Positions 1-10,846 are shown, counted from the stretch's first letter. The stretch: 64,000 nucleotides of DNA from Neoarius graeffei (GCF_027579695.1 NC_083577.1:61282741-61346740), one strand, 5' to 3'. The notes: generated by a model not told the origin, from the sequence alone. A program made the numbers and translations.

Positions 1-246
1 TTGGCCATCGAGGGCAGACACAGACAGTGGGACTTCAAGAGGTGCAGTCGGAATATTGATGCTTTGGGCGAAGTGAATATCCATAAAGTTCCCAGCCGCC
101 CCTGAGTCTATCAAAGCTTGACAAGAGTGGACAGACTCACCCCAGGAGATGGAGACCGGGATGTAGATTCCTTGGCCAGGGAGTCCGGGAGAGAGGGTAG
201 GCCCCGTCACAACCCTCCCTCGGCTGGACGGGGCGGTCCTTTTCCC
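1..246 (-). CDS. Ty3/gypsy pol, N-terminal fragment (aspartic protease)
   Basis: Reading the minus strand in the frame one base back from gag gives an open frame running off the left edge of the window. It contains the aspartic protease active-site motif ALIDSGAAGNFMD (Asp-Ser-Gly), followed by a hydrophobic stretch typical of retropepsins. The frame is open through the end of gag, so pol is probably made as a gag-pol fusion by -1 frameshifting rather than from its own start. Reverse transcriptase and integrase would lie left of position 1 and cannot be seen. The assignment to Ty3/gypsy rests on the gag-protease order and the LTR upstream. No stop codon interrupts the visible part. Confidence 0.8.
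201..246 (-). promoter_or_regulatory. Candidate -1 ribosomal frameshift signal at gag-pol junction
   Basis: On the minus strand, bases 246-240 read G GGA AAA in the gag frame, which fits the X XXY YYZ slippery heptamer. Five bases later comes GCCCCGTC (234-227), which pairs perfectly with GACGGGGC (208-201) across an 18-base loop. The stem covers the gag stop codon (207-209). Slippage here would move ribosomes into exactly the frame that encodes the protease. Seen directly: heptamer, spacer, stem and frames. Inferred: function. Confidence 0.65.
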
Positions 247-1208
247 AAGAGTTCGGGACATGATGCTCGGAAGTGACCAGGCTTGCCACAGTAGATGCAG
301 CACTTGTCCCTCCTTCTGCGCTCCCTCTCAGATGCGGAGAGGCGAGTACGACCCACTTGCATGGGTTCTGGACAGTCACTGAAGGAGGTAGACGGTCTCC
401 AGGTAGAGGTAGGGAGGCTGGGGGGGCTCAAGGCTTGGTGGCGTTCTCTCATCCTGTTGTCCAGACGAATAGCATGTGAGATGAGGGTTTCGAGGTCACT
501 TGGGCATCCAATAGAGGCCAGACCGTCCTTGATGGGGTCAGACAGACCATGGTGGAAGGCTGACACCAGGGCAGTCTCGTTCCATCCACTTACTGCTGCG
601 AGTGTTCGGAACGAGATGGCGTAATCTGCGACGCTTCCTCCTTGCCGGATGGACATGAGCTTTCGGGCTGCGTCGGTACTGATGTCTGCCTGATCGAAGA
701 CCCGAAGCATCTCTTCAGAAAACAGCTGGAAATCAAAGCACTCAGGTCCCTGTCTTTGCCAGATAGCAGTAGCCCAGGCTCGCGCCTTACCAGCTAATAA
801 GGTGATCACAAAGGCAATCTTGCGGCGATCCGTAGTGTAGGTGGTAGGCTGAAGCTCAAAGGTGAGTTGACACTGGGTAAGGAACTCTCGGCACTCACTG
901 TGCTTGCCGTCATACCTCTGTGGTGCAGGAAGGCTGGGTTCGCGAGGTGAAGAAGGCAGCATTGCAGGAGGCACTGGAGCAGGAGTGGGAGCTGGATCAG
1001 GAGCAGGAGATGCAGGCAGAGATGTCAGCTGTGCCAGGGTTTTCCCAATTTGCTGAAGCAGTTCCTCGTGGCGAGCGAGGGCCTCACGTTGGCTGGTGAG
1101 CGTACGTCCATGAGCGTCCATGGTCGCTCCGAAGCGTGTCAAAGCTGCCATAATTCCCTGAAGGTTGGCCGGGTAGACAGTTGAAGCAGCCTCTGCTGAG
1201 TCGGTCAT
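207..1208 (-). CDS. Ty3/gypsy gag polyprotein with CCHC zinc knuckle
   Basis: This is an intact 333-residue reading frame starting at ATG 1208. Residues about 20-60 are predicted helical and contain repeated Leu and Gln; about 65-95 is a Pro/Ala-rich linker; about 100-260 looks like the retrotransposon gag core of the RTL/PEG10 type (motifs such as CREFLTQCQLTFELQP and ARAWATAIW). The C-terminus has a CX2CX4HX4C zinc knuckle at C304, C307, H312 and C317 for RNA binding. The frame ends at 207-209 just after the knuckle, and pol continues in the -1 frame. It lies about 80 bases downstream of the LTR. An intact frame suggests a fairly young copy. A domesticated gag gene is possible but unlikely, because LTR and protease are also present. 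Confidence 0.85.
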   Translation of the reverse strand: MTDSAEAASTVYPANLQGIMAALTRFGATMDAHGRTLTSQREALARHEELLQQIGKTLAQLTSLPASPAPDPAPTPAPVPPAMLPSSPREPSLPAPQRYDGKHSECREFLTQCQLTFELQPTTYTTDRRKIAFVITLLAGKARAWATAIWQRQGPECFDFQLFSEEMLRVFDQADISTDAARKLMSIRQGGSVADYAISFRTLAAVSGWNETALVSAFHHGLSDPIKDGLASIGCPSDLETLISHAIRLDNRMRERHQALSPPSLPTSTWRPSTSFSDCPEPMQVGRTRLSASERERRRRDKCCIYCGKPGHFRASCPELLGKGPPRPAEGGL

Positions 1209-1228
1209 GACGGAGTCTTTCTGTTAGG

Positions 1229-1295
1229 GTTTTGCTGGGATTCGAACCTGGTTCGTTGGTGTGATAATCCAGCAAACCCCCACTAGGCCACCAGG
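1229..1295 (-). other. tRNA-like leader of the Ty3/gypsy element (possible primer-binding region)
   Basis: Between the LTR and gag the minus strand carries TGGCCTAGTGG (1290-1280) and GGTTCGAATCC (1248-1238), which fit the A and B boxes of tRNA genes. Their starts are 42 bases apart, close to tRNA geometry. A convincing acceptor stem is not formed, because the 5' side does not pair with CCAGC. It may therefore be a decayed or captured tRNA sequence. The retroelement's primer-binding site should lie in or just before this stretch, but I could not fix it. Confidence 0.45.
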
Positions 1296-1699
1296 GGGAT
1301 GACTCAAATGCAGAGGCGTGAGGCGGAAGTAGAAAAAGAATCAAAAGGTTTATTTAAACTATATACACTATATACAGGGCAAAACAAAAGACAAAAAAAA
1401 AACCAAAGAGTAAAATCCAAAAGAAAAGCAAAGTGCAAAAATTCAAAAGCTAAGATCAAAAAACACAGTAAACACAGGAAACTGGAGATAAACATAACAG
1501 CACAAAGACTCCGTGACAAGAGGACTGAACTCAGGGGTATAAATACACAAACTAATTAAGGACACAGGTGAAGATAATTAGGCAATTAACACAAACACAA
1601 AACACAGGAACAGTGGCGGCCTCTAGAGGCCAAAATAAACACGACATGAAAAGGAAATAACAGCGGCCTCTAGAGGCCAAAACAGTCCTAGTCCTAACA
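1291..1699 (-). mobile_element. 5' LTR of Ty3/gypsy element
   Basis: Reading the minus strand, the LTR begins TGTTAGGACT at 1699. It contains a TATA-like box (1545-1538), a polyadenylation signal AATAAA (1354-1349) and a pyrimidine-rich 3' part. The inner edge is uncertain, probably between 1291 and 1312. The U3 part carries two copies of the palindrome GGCCTCTAGAGGCC. The partner LTR would lie outside the window, so the age of the insertion cannot be estimated here. Confidence 0.65.
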
Positions 1700-2068
1700 T
1701 ATCCCATTCAGATGTTCCCATCCCAGACGATTATAATTCTCGAACTATAGAAAATTAGGTAGGAATTGAACGAGTGTCCTCCCTCCCTTCTCAGTGAGGT
1801 AGCAAAGAAGGCCATCTCTGTCTTTTAGACAACATTCTTTTTTATAAGAACAAGCTGTTTGGACAGGTTGGATGAAAGATCAACCCACAAATATAAGCAC
1901 CCGGACTTCATCAAGCAGTCAGATATTTGGTCCAATAGTCCTCGTAGTCCAACAACCCTTGCAAAGATTTATAGCATTAGGAATTTTGATAAGTACCAGA
2001 ATAATTTATTCCAAGTCTGGGTTGTCTCTGTCAGGAAGTTAATATTTGGCCAGAAATGGCTCTTTTAA

Positions 2069-2070
<2 letters not shown>

Positions 2071-2128
<58 letters not shown>
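2071..2128. repeat. (AC)n microsatellite
   Basis: About 29 uninterrupted AC units. Confidence 0.95.
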
Positions 2129-2130
<2 letters not shown>

Positions 2131-2903
2131 CATTCTGCAATAGTCATATCATTTGCTGAAAATGGAACCTTATTGAAAACCTGTGGTTTGAAGTGAACAG
2201 TGAAAAGTGAACAATTCATAACTGGCAACTCATGAATAAGCGACTTCAATGTTTGTGCATTATACAGTGTCTGAAATCTCTCTACAGGGGAATCCAACTT
2301 TGATATTACAGGAAGAGGCTCAGTGCTGTTATTCTCTCCAGCAAAGACTTCACCAAATATTAATCGTGAGGTGTCAAAACTAGTTGCACTACTTAAGGAA
2401 ACAAGATGGACGCTTATTATGTTTCAGACACATTTTAATAAAAACAACATAACCGAATTCCTCATTAGGTAAAACTGAAAGAAAAAAGAACCGAGTACAA
2501 CCTTTGTTATAATATAAAAGAGTACCAAGAAAAAAAGAGCCTTAAAAAATCACTTATTAATATAATCTGTCCATGAAAAATAGACATAGTGAATAGATGC
2601 GTGAACTCAACTGAGGTACAATTCTGCCATCTTACAAAGAAAAAGAATGAAACCTGATGTTTAATTCATGGCTGCCTTGGACAGCATGTACGTATCTGGG
2701 AACACAGTTTCAATGTGTAAAGCTGGAAGAAAAAAAATTGAATATAAAGGTTTGGGAAATCTGTTCAGGTAGATGGAAAAATTGAACCTGTCATGAATAC
2801 AAAGACCCAGCCGTGATCACACAGATCTTTATCTTTTCATAAAGCAGAGACACAGAGAGAAAGCAGGAGGCATGTAAGTGGTGAATATGCAGCAGTTGAA
2901 ATA

Positions 2904-2978
<75 letters not shown>
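2904..2978. repeat. Compound (GT)n(GA)n microsatellite
   Basis: About eight GT units run straight into about 28 GA units. Confidence 0.95.
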
Positions 2979-3664
2979 GTGTTTGGTACAGCTGTAATAG
3001 GCTGAGTAATTGTGTGATGACAGTTTCAGTGCACAGTGATCTTCAGGGTATTGTGATCATCTCTGACAGGTGATTCACCTGCGGTGGGAAACAGCCTTAT
3101 TTTACAGTGGTGCTCAATTCTTCATAAAGTCACACACACATTGTCATAGATACAGCAGCGTTACATTTCACACACACACACCACTAAGGTTTGAATAGAT
3201 ATATACACGGGGTGAACAAGCATATAAATGCAAATACACACCTCCACATGCAATATACTGTACAAGCAGACAGAGTGCCAGTGGTCTCAGAATAAGGTTA
3301 ATGAGTGGCCACTTACGGTAAGCAGCAACTACAACCATTACAGACGGACTCAGAAGCACAGAATGTGTGCTGATTCAAAACATGCTGTCAGAGAATGATA
3401 CTACAGACACAAAATGCCCCCCCACCAAGTAATGTGTTTTCCCTGGGATTTATGCAGAGTATATAATTATACTAACACATTAATTATCCCAAATCTAAGA
3501 TTTAACCTGGCAAAAAAATACATGTGAACATCTCTGCCTGTCAAAAACTCTAATAACCCTCAGGTTTGTAATAATAAACAGAAAACATCCCTTGACTTAA
3601 TAAAAATTTAGTTTGCTATATTAGAAACCTGTTTCTATTATAGGGGTGGCACAGTGGTGTAGTA

Positions 3665-5240
3665 CAACCCCGATTCCAAAAAAGTTGGGACAAAGTACAA
3701 ATTGTAAATAAAAACGGAATGCAATGACGTGGAAGCTTCAAAATTCCATATTTTATTCAGAATAGAACATAGATGACATATCAAATGTTTAAACTGAGAA
3801 AATGTATCATTTAAAGAGAAAAATTAGGTGATTTTAAATTTCATGACAACAACACATCTCAAAAAAGTTGGGACAAGGCCATGTTTCCCACTGTGAGACA
3901 TCCCCTTTTCTCTTTACAACAGTCTGTAAACGTCTGGGGACTGAGGAGACAAGTTGCTCAAGTTTAGGGATAGGAATGTTAACCCATTCTTGTCTAATGT
4001 AGGATTCTAGTTGCTCAACTGTCTTAGGTCTTTTTTGTCGTATCTTCCGTTTTATGATGCGCCAAATGTTTTCTATGGGTGAAAGATCTGGACTGCAGGC
4101 TGGCCAGTTCAGTACCCGGACCCTTCTTCTACGCAGCCATGATGCTGTAATTGATGCAGTATGTGGTTTGGCATTGTCATGTTGGAAAATGCAAGGTCTT
4201 CCCTGAAAGAGACGTCATCTGGATGGGAGCATATGTTGCTCTAGAACCTGGATATACCTTTCAGCATTGATGGTGTCTTTCCAGATGTGTAAGCTGCCCA
4301 TGCCACACGCACTAATGCAACCCCATACCATCAGAGATGCAGACTTCTGAACTGAGCGCTGATAACAACTTGGGTCGTCCTTCTCCTCTTTAGTCCGAAT
4401 GACACGGCGTCCCTGATTTCCATAAATAACTTCAAATTTTGATTCGTCTGACCACAGAACAGTTTTCCACTTTGCCACAGTCCATTTTAAATGAGCCTTG
4501 GCCCAGAGAAGACATCTGCGCTTCTGGATCATGGTTAGATATGGCTTCTCCTTTGAACTATAGAGTTTTAGCTGGCAACGGCGGATGGCACAGTGAATTG
4601 TGTTCACAGATAATGTTCTCTGGAAATATTCCTGAGCCCATTTTGTGATTTCCAATACAGAAGCATGCCTGTATGTGATGCAGTGCCGTCTAAGGGCCCG
4701 AAGATCACGGGCACCCAGTATGGTTTTCCGGCCTTGATCCTTACGCACAGAGATTCTTCCAGATTCTCTGAATCTTTTGATGATATTATGCACTGTAGAT
4801 GATGATGTGTTCAAACTCTTTGCAATTTTACACTGTCAAACTCCTTTCTGATATTGCTCCACTATTTGTCGGCGCAGAATTAGGAGGATTGGTGATCCTC
4901 TTCCCATCTTTACTTCTGAGAGCCGTTGTCACTCCAAGATGCTCTTTTTATACCCAGTCATGTTAATGACCTTTTGCCAGTTGACCTAATGAGTTGCAAT
5001 TTGGTCCTCCAGCTGTTCCTTTTTTGTTCCTTTAACTTTTCCAGCCTCTTATTGCCCCTGTCCCAACTTTTTTGAGATGTGTTGCTTTCATGAAATTTCA
5101 AAATGTCTCACTTTCGACATTTGATATGTTGTCTCTGTTCTATTGTGAATACAATATCAGTTTTTGAGATTTGTAAATTATTGCATTCCATTTTTATTTA
5201 CAATTTGTACTTTGTCCCAACTTTTTTGGAATCGGAGTTG
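3665..5240 (-). mobile_element. Tc1-like DNA transposon, copy A
   Basis: The 1576-bp element is flanked by TA at 3663-3664 and 5241-5242. Its ends are long inverted repeats of roughly 200 bp. Each end carries two direct repeats built on CAAAAAAGTTGGGACAA, one outer (from about 3676 and about 5213) and one inner (about 3859 and about 5058). This is the IR/DR layout known from Sleeping Beauty-type fish Tc1 elements. It sits inside a SINE, so it is younger than that SINE. Confidence 0.92.
3834..4907 (-). pseudogene. Tc1-like transposase, copy A (two internal stops)
   Basis: From ATG 4907 the minus strand encodes a DD34E transposase of about 357 residues. It has an N-terminal paired-like helix-turn-helix region (MGRGSPI... 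to NIIKRFRESG), then the catalytic residues in WSDES, HDNAKPH and SPDLSPIENIW; 34 residues separate the second Asp from Glu. Two in-frame TGA codons break it, one after QYQKGV and one after EQHMLPSR. The long uninterrupted part is 4215-4814. The reading frame extends into the inner direct repeat of the left end. It cannot make full transposase as it stands. Copy B (11838-12906) is a close relative and has the second stop at the same codon. Confidence 0.88.
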
Positions 5241-5546
5241 TAGTTTGCACTGTCGCCTCATAGCAAGAAGGTTCTGGGTTCGAGCCCAGTGGCCCAGAGG
5301 CCTTTCTGTGTGGAGTTTGTATGTTTTTCCCGTATCTACGTGCAGGTTAGGTTAATTGGTGGCTCTAAATTGACCGTAGGTGTGAATGTGAGTGCGAATG
5401 GTTGTTTGTCTCTGTGTGTCAGAACTGTGATAATCTGGCGACTTGTCCAGGGTGTACCCCGCCTCTCGCCCATAGTCAGCTGGGATAGGCTCCAGCTTGC
5501 CCAGGACCCTGCACAGGATAACTGGTTACAGATAATGGACAGATGA

Positions 5547-5890
5547 TTCTATTACAACCTAAAATTTGCAGAACGTATGCTGTCCTTTTATCTGTCCTGT
5601 GTTAAAATAAATAAGGTTTATGATTCAATTTTCAATGCCCACTTTGTCCTGCTGAGGATGGAGGTGGAATCACAGGGGCAAATCAGGAACACACCCTGGA
5701 TAAAACAACAGTCCCTCTCCCTTTCTCACATCTTCATATCTGCTGTGCCATGTGTGACCCTTAATTTTCTTGTCTAGAAGTTCAGCACTTCTCGTACCTG
5801 ACTTCTGCACTTGTTGTACATCGCTCTGGATAAGAGCATCTACTAAATGCCATGTAATGTAACAGTTTAACACTATAAGATCCAAGCTGT
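5547..5890. other. Intergenic spacer with LINE/SINE-tail-like piece
   Basis: Bases about 5810-5866 (GTACATCGCTCTGGATAAGAG and following) resemble the 3' tail of a widespread fish LINE/SINE family. The rest shows no recognisable gene. Confidence 0.4.
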
Positions 5891-6266
5891 GGGCGGCGCG
5901 GTGGTGTAGTGGTTAGCGCTGTCGCCTCACAGCAAGAAGGTCCGGGTTCGAGCCCCATGGCCGGCGAGGGCCTTTCTGTGCGGAGTTTGCATGTTCTCCC
6001 CGTGTCTGCGTGGGTTTCCTCCGGGTGCTCCGGTTTCCCCCACAGTCCAAAGACATGCAGGTTAGGTTAACTGGTGACTCTAAATTGACCGTAGGTGTGA
6101 ATGTGAGTGTGAATGGTTGTCTGTGTCTATGTGTCAGCCCTATGATGACCTGGCGACTTGTCCAGGGTGTACCCCGCCTTTCGCCCGTAGTCAGCTGGGA
6201 TAGGCTCCAGCTTGCCTGCGACCCTGTAGAACAGGATAAAGCGGCTACAGATAATGAGATGAGATG
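5891..6266 (+). mobile_element. tRNA-derived SINE, full-length copy
   Basis: This is a complete copy running from GGGCGGCGCGG to an ATGAGATGAG tail. It is flanked by the 13-bp target duplication AGATCCAAGCTGT (5878-5890 and 6267-6279). A and B box motifs are intact. The clean duplication shows retrotransposition by a LINE machinery. Confidence 0.9.
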
Positions 6267-6279
6267 AGATCCAAGCTGT

Positions 6280-8321
6280 ACAAGAAAGAATAAATAATAA
6301 CTTAATAATAAATAATCTATAGAAAATAATGTATGTAGCATTGTGCATATAACCACTGTTGCTGTTTGGTGATCTAATTTCAAGTAGCATAAAACTATTT
6401 TAAAAGCAATATCATTGTGAATTGCAACTTTGGGCATTTTACCAAATAACAGGCACTAGATGTACAGTTGAACAGTTTGAAGAAATCATTGAAAGTCCAA
6501 TACATGGCATTCACGTCAATCATGAATGTACAGTATGTACACTTCTGACGATAGCCATATGCATGCTTTTATTCTATTAATATACTATTATTTTTGTTCT
6601 TACTTTTACTCCTGACACTGTACACCCTTTATAGTCATTTAACTTGTTTTATTGATAACTTCATTTATAGATATTTCATATGTTATTTCCGATATTTACA
6701 TAAGTAGATAAGTATGGTGAGCATTTGTTACATGGATTTCTAACTGTCTTTTATCTGATTGCTTCATTCCGTGAAATAATTCAACCCATACCTGCAGAAA
6801 CATACCTGATTTAATCTTAATGATTTGCTTTTTTTCATGAAATTCATGAAAATCATCCCAATGGTTAGCAATACAATCATAGTTTATCGTATAGTAAGTA
6901 TAATTTCCTTCTAGTGTGTTGTGTATTTAACAAAACAATATACATTGTTCCCAAATGGTCTTATAGAAAAGATGTCCTACTATAAATATATTGCAGCAGT
7001 TTAAAAAAGTGCATACTTTTTTTTTCTGCATTCAATAATTACCTACACACCATGTATTGATTCACTATTAAAGTACCAGGACAGATTTTCCTGTTTCGGC
7101 TCTCTGTTTCTCCCTATATTCTAAAATAATTGTGCATTAAAGAGCCCTCCTAGTCAGTGTTCTCACCTACTGCCTCGTCAGAGATGCGATTTGTAAGAGA
7201 GAGCTTATTCTGGGCTCTTGTGCCTCTTGAGCATAGAGCATATTTCCCTCACATGTTAACAAACATGTAATTTCCATAAACAAACTGCTGAAATTGACAG
7301 CTTGATTTGGGCTCGTCTGCCAAAAAAAAAAAAAAAGCCAGAAGGGGCTGAGAGGGAGCCTGGTGTGCAGGACTGGGATTATCAGCTGCTCTGCTGGCAA
7401 CAGTAAGATTTACAAGTGTACACAGTAGACTGACTATCTTGCTGGGGTGTATGAACCCTGCAGCTTTTGAAGGATTATAGCCATTATATGTGGATTTCCA
7501 GCTCATAAAAAGTAAGATCCAGCATTCAGGGTAAATACACCAAGCACTTGAATACTCTCTGGGGACACTGGTAGATGTAATGGCCTATTTAATTGCATTT
7601 TGGTAATTATTGACATCCTAAAATCTAAATATGATTCACATCAGCTAAGATTAACAGATGCAATAAAATTAAATTCTTAGCTTAAAAAGATATACTATAT
7701 ACACGCCATCATTTTTTTTTTAAACTGTATGTGCCAATATCAACTACACCCTACACCTTTGTCCAGGTTTATGAGCAAAATTCTGATTTCCATTCTCTGC
7801 AGGAGCGCAGTCGCTTCATTATGACATTGACAGTGCATTTTACTTTACTTACCTTTAAAAACTGCCTCTGCCCATATCAAAGAAATACACAAAGTTTAGT
7901 TGAACAAGGAAAAACGCTAAAGCAAACGTAATCACCTGTCACCATCTGTGTGACTGCAAAATATTCTTTATGTGCTTTCCTGGGGATCACACCAGATGGC
8001 ACAATGGTGAAAATGAGTGAGAAAGGCCCAAATCTGATCAAATTTATATAGTAGTTATTGAGCAGTATCTGAGGAGGCTCTAATAAATATTTATGTTGAC
8101 AGAAGGATTTGCAAGTGAATAAAAAAGCTTGGGGATTAGACATTGCTCGCCTTAGAGAGGCAGGCCTGAGCAGTGGCGGCCTTCTGTGGGACTCTTGCTT
8201 ATCTGATCCCTCCGTGAGTGGGAGAACCACACACACTACAGCCTTATCTACACCAGGCCTCTCTGAGAGGTTATAATTTCTCGCTTCGCTGAAGCCTGAG
8301 CAGGGCTTGTTAGTGCTACAA

Positions 8322-8363
<42 letters not shown>

Positions 8364-8724
8364 AGCACTCATCCCTGTGGCTAGACACATTTCCGTTTTT
8401 GATAACAGTCAACTTGTAGGGTAACGGTGGAGGACAACAAGTCCTCTCGCACACATGCACACACTTCTCACATATGCACTGAGCTAAGTACTCAAGCAGC
8501 TCATGACGAAACTGTTCATCAGGCTAAAGAAATCGATCTTTGGATTGTTGGACTTGAATAGGCCTTGCAAAACCAAGAAGGGGGACAAGGCCAAATGACA
8601 CTGTATTGTTTACACTGATAGTGCGCTTGTTCTATGGACTGGCATGTCCATTTCTGTCTACTTTTTTCAAAAACTGTGCCGCACTTGAATTATATCCTGC
8701 CTAAATTGTAAATCCATTTGGAAT
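6280..8724. other. Intergenic DNA, no gene seen
   Basis: This is AT-rich unique-looking sequence with an A-run near 7321 and a GA microsatellite at 8326-8359. The small open frames have no recognisable motif and no supporting splice sites. Confidence 0.55.
8326..8359. repeat. (AG)n microsatellite
   Basis: About 17 uninterrupted AG units. Confidence 0.93.
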
Positions 8725-9120
8725 AATGCAGCAGTTCAAAATGCAGCAGCAAGAGTCCTTACTAGAACTAGAAAATATGACCACATCACGCCTGTCTTAT
8801 CCACACTGCATTGGCTCCCAATCAAATTTCGTATTGATTATAAAATACTACTATTGACCTTTAAAGCACTAAATGGTCTCGCACCACAGTACCTGAGTGA
8901 ACTTCTGCTCCTCTATGACCCGCCACGCCTACTTAGATCAAAAGGTGCAGGCTATCTGCTGGTACCTCGTATAGTGAAGGCTACATCAGGGGGCAGAGCC
9001 TTTTCTTACAAAGCCCCACAGTTATGGAACAGCTTTCCAAGTAATGTTCGGGAATCAGACACAGTCTCAGCATTTAAGTCTAGGCTGAAAACATATCTGT
9101 TTAGTCAAGCCTTTTGTTAA
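8725..9120 (+). pseudogene. LINE reverse transcriptase ORF2, C-terminal remnant
   Basis: The open frame reads in from the truncation point and ends at 9120, giving about 131 residues. It corresponds to the region downstream of the polymerase core (conserved HWLPI..RI.YKIL motif). The catalytic YADD region and the endonuclease are missing. The frame is still intact, so the insertion is not very old. Confidence 0.75.
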
Positions 9121-9419
9121 TGGTGTTTATGAGGTAAAGGAGTAGATCTGGAGGGTCCTCAGACAGTGTGTTTTGGTAAACTGGGATGTATGGATGCTGT
9201 CAGTCCCCACTAGCTTGCTCACTCGAGTTTGTTGACGGTGCAGTGGCTGCTGCTTTATGTCCCGGGGCTCCCTCATGCCTGTGTTACCTTCTGGCTCTCT
9301 CCTTTTAGTTATGCTGTCATAGTTAGTTGCCGGAGTCCCTGCTTGTACTCGGTGCAATATGTATACTGCTCCTACTTATTCAGGTGACATTGGGCATACC
9401 TAACCACCTGTGTTTTCTT

Positions 9420-9435
9420 CCCCCCCCCCCCCCCC
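9420..9435. repeat. Poly-C tract
   Basis: Sixteen uninterrupted C within the LINE 3' UTR. Confidence 0.9.
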
Positions 9436-10484
9436 AAATCTGTCCCTCTGAGTTACATGGAGTCAACAGGAAATCTTTTGGTGGAGACGGTGGAGACCTC
9501 GACTGGCTATCGTAGCCTGCAGGGAATCGGCCGTCAGACATTCTGTCGCATGTCCCAGACCCGGTGAAATGTAACTGAATTGTCTTGGCCAGCCCTAAGG
9601 GTCCCATCTGCATCTCATCATTGCTGAGGAGTGTGCTCCCATCACCCAATCAAGCATCCAGCCAGAGCAGGTCATGATATATTTTACCATATTAACATGC
9701 CATTGTGTGTTATGCCTGATGTAAAGACTCTCGTCTCTGTGAGCCTACCACACAGATTTAATACTTGTCATTTTTAGGGCATACCTAACGTGTTTTCTTT
9801 CTCTCTCTCTTCCCCCCCCCAATCTGTCCCTCTGAGTTACATGTTGATCCTGGGATTGAGATGCTGGCCTCTTCTGCCCCTCGGACCTGCTTGATCCATC
9901 CTGGTGCCCTGTGTCTGGTCGGAGTTTTATCGCACCGCTCCTGTGAAGGACGGCCCCATGAGGACAGTTGAGGGTTATACCTGTTAAAACTGTTAATATT
10001 ATAGTCAGGCTGTCTGTTGTTGCCCAAATGAGGATGGGTTCCCTTTTGAGTCTGGTTCCTCTCGAGGTTTCTTCCTCATGTCGTCTGAGGGAGTTTTTCC
10101 TTGCCACTGTCGCCACAGGCTTGCTCATTGGGGATAGATTAGGGATAAAATTAGCTCATGTTTTAAGTCGTTCAAATTCTGTAAAGCTGCTTTGCGACAA
10201 TGTTTATTGTTAAAAGCGCTGTACAAATAAACTTGATTGATTGAGAATAAAGCATCTGCTAATGGGATGAACGTAAATGCACATTGGCTCTGTATTGTAT
10301 CGTATCGCATTTTGATTCTGAGTGCCTATGTAAGAGATGACAATAAAGCTGAATTGACCAGATTCGAGGAACTAACTATGGCATCCGGAGAGACAGAGAA
10401 AGGCCAAACGTGCAAAAAGAACCACCACAGGTTTCTCTAACATCTGGTGGTTTTGTAATGACTCATAAATGATTAGTCGTTTAA

Positions 10485-10846
10485 GGGCGGCATGGTGGTG
10501 TAGTGGTTAGCACTGTTGGCTCACAGCAAGAAGGTTCTGGGTTCGAGCCCAGTGTGCCTTTCTGTGTGGAGTTTGCATGTTCTTCCTGTGTCTGCATGGG
10601 TTTCCTCGGGGTGCTCCGGTTTCCCCCACAGTCCAAAGACATGCAGGTTAGGTTAATTGGTGCCTCTAAATTGACCGTAGGTGTGAATGTGAGTGTGAAT
10701 GGTTGTCTGTGTCTATGTGTCAGCCCTGCGATGACCTAGTGACTTGTCCAGGGTGTACCCCGCCTCTCGCCCATAGTCAGCTGGGATAGGCTCCAGCTTG
10801 CCCGCGACCCTGTACAGGATAAGCGGCTACAGATGATGATGGATGG
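10485..10846 (+). mobile_element. tRNA-derived SINE copy
   Basis: The copy runs from GGGCGGCATGGTGG to a GATGATGGATG tail. Its flanks share an imperfect duplication: GATTAGTCGTTT to the left, GATTAGATGTTT to the right. About 20 bases near the B box are shortened relative to the other copies. Confidence 0.85.

Larger units (their letters stand above)
1700..3642. other. Intergenic DNA, no gene seen
   Basis: This stretch is AT-rich noncoding DNA. It holds an (AC)29 run at 2071-2128 and a compound (GT)8(GA)28 run at 2904-2978. Short open frames here are interrupted or come from the simple repeats. No splice-compatible conserved exon was recognised. Confidence 0.6.
3643..5546 (+). mobile_element. 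tRNA-derived SINE split by a Tc1 insertion
   Basis: The SINE head (3643-3664) and body (5241-5546) are separated by a complete Tc1-like element with TA duplications. The head has the tRNA-like A-box region (CAGTGGTGTAG) and the body has the B box GGTTCGAGCCC. Flanks share TTCTATTA, the SINE's own target duplication. This is the same family as the other SINE copies in the window, whose structure (tRNA head, conserved body with CCCCCACAGTCCAAAGACATG, ATGAG-type tail) matches the fish mermaid/V-SINE type. The family name is from memory. Confidence 0.8.
8725..10240 (+). mobile_element. 5'-truncated L2-like LINE, 3' end
   Basis: The first 400 bases encode the C-terminal end of a LINE reverse transcriptase ORF (motifs HWLPIKFRIDYKILLLTFKA, LWNSFPSNVRES and LKTYLF), ending in TAA at 9118-9120. 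A long 3' UTR follows, and the copy closes with GCTGTACAAATAAACTTGAT and a short TTGA-type tail, as L2/Rex1-like LINEs do. The 3' UTR contains a C16 run and an internal near-repeat: a block beginning GGGCATACCTAA occurs at about 9392 and again at about 9778. The copy is 5'-truncated at about 8725, so it is dead on arrival. Confidence 0.8.

Noticed and set aside
1229..1295. Functional tRNA gene
   Set aside because: A and B boxes are present, but the acceptor stem does not pair and the segment is part of a retrotransposon leader.
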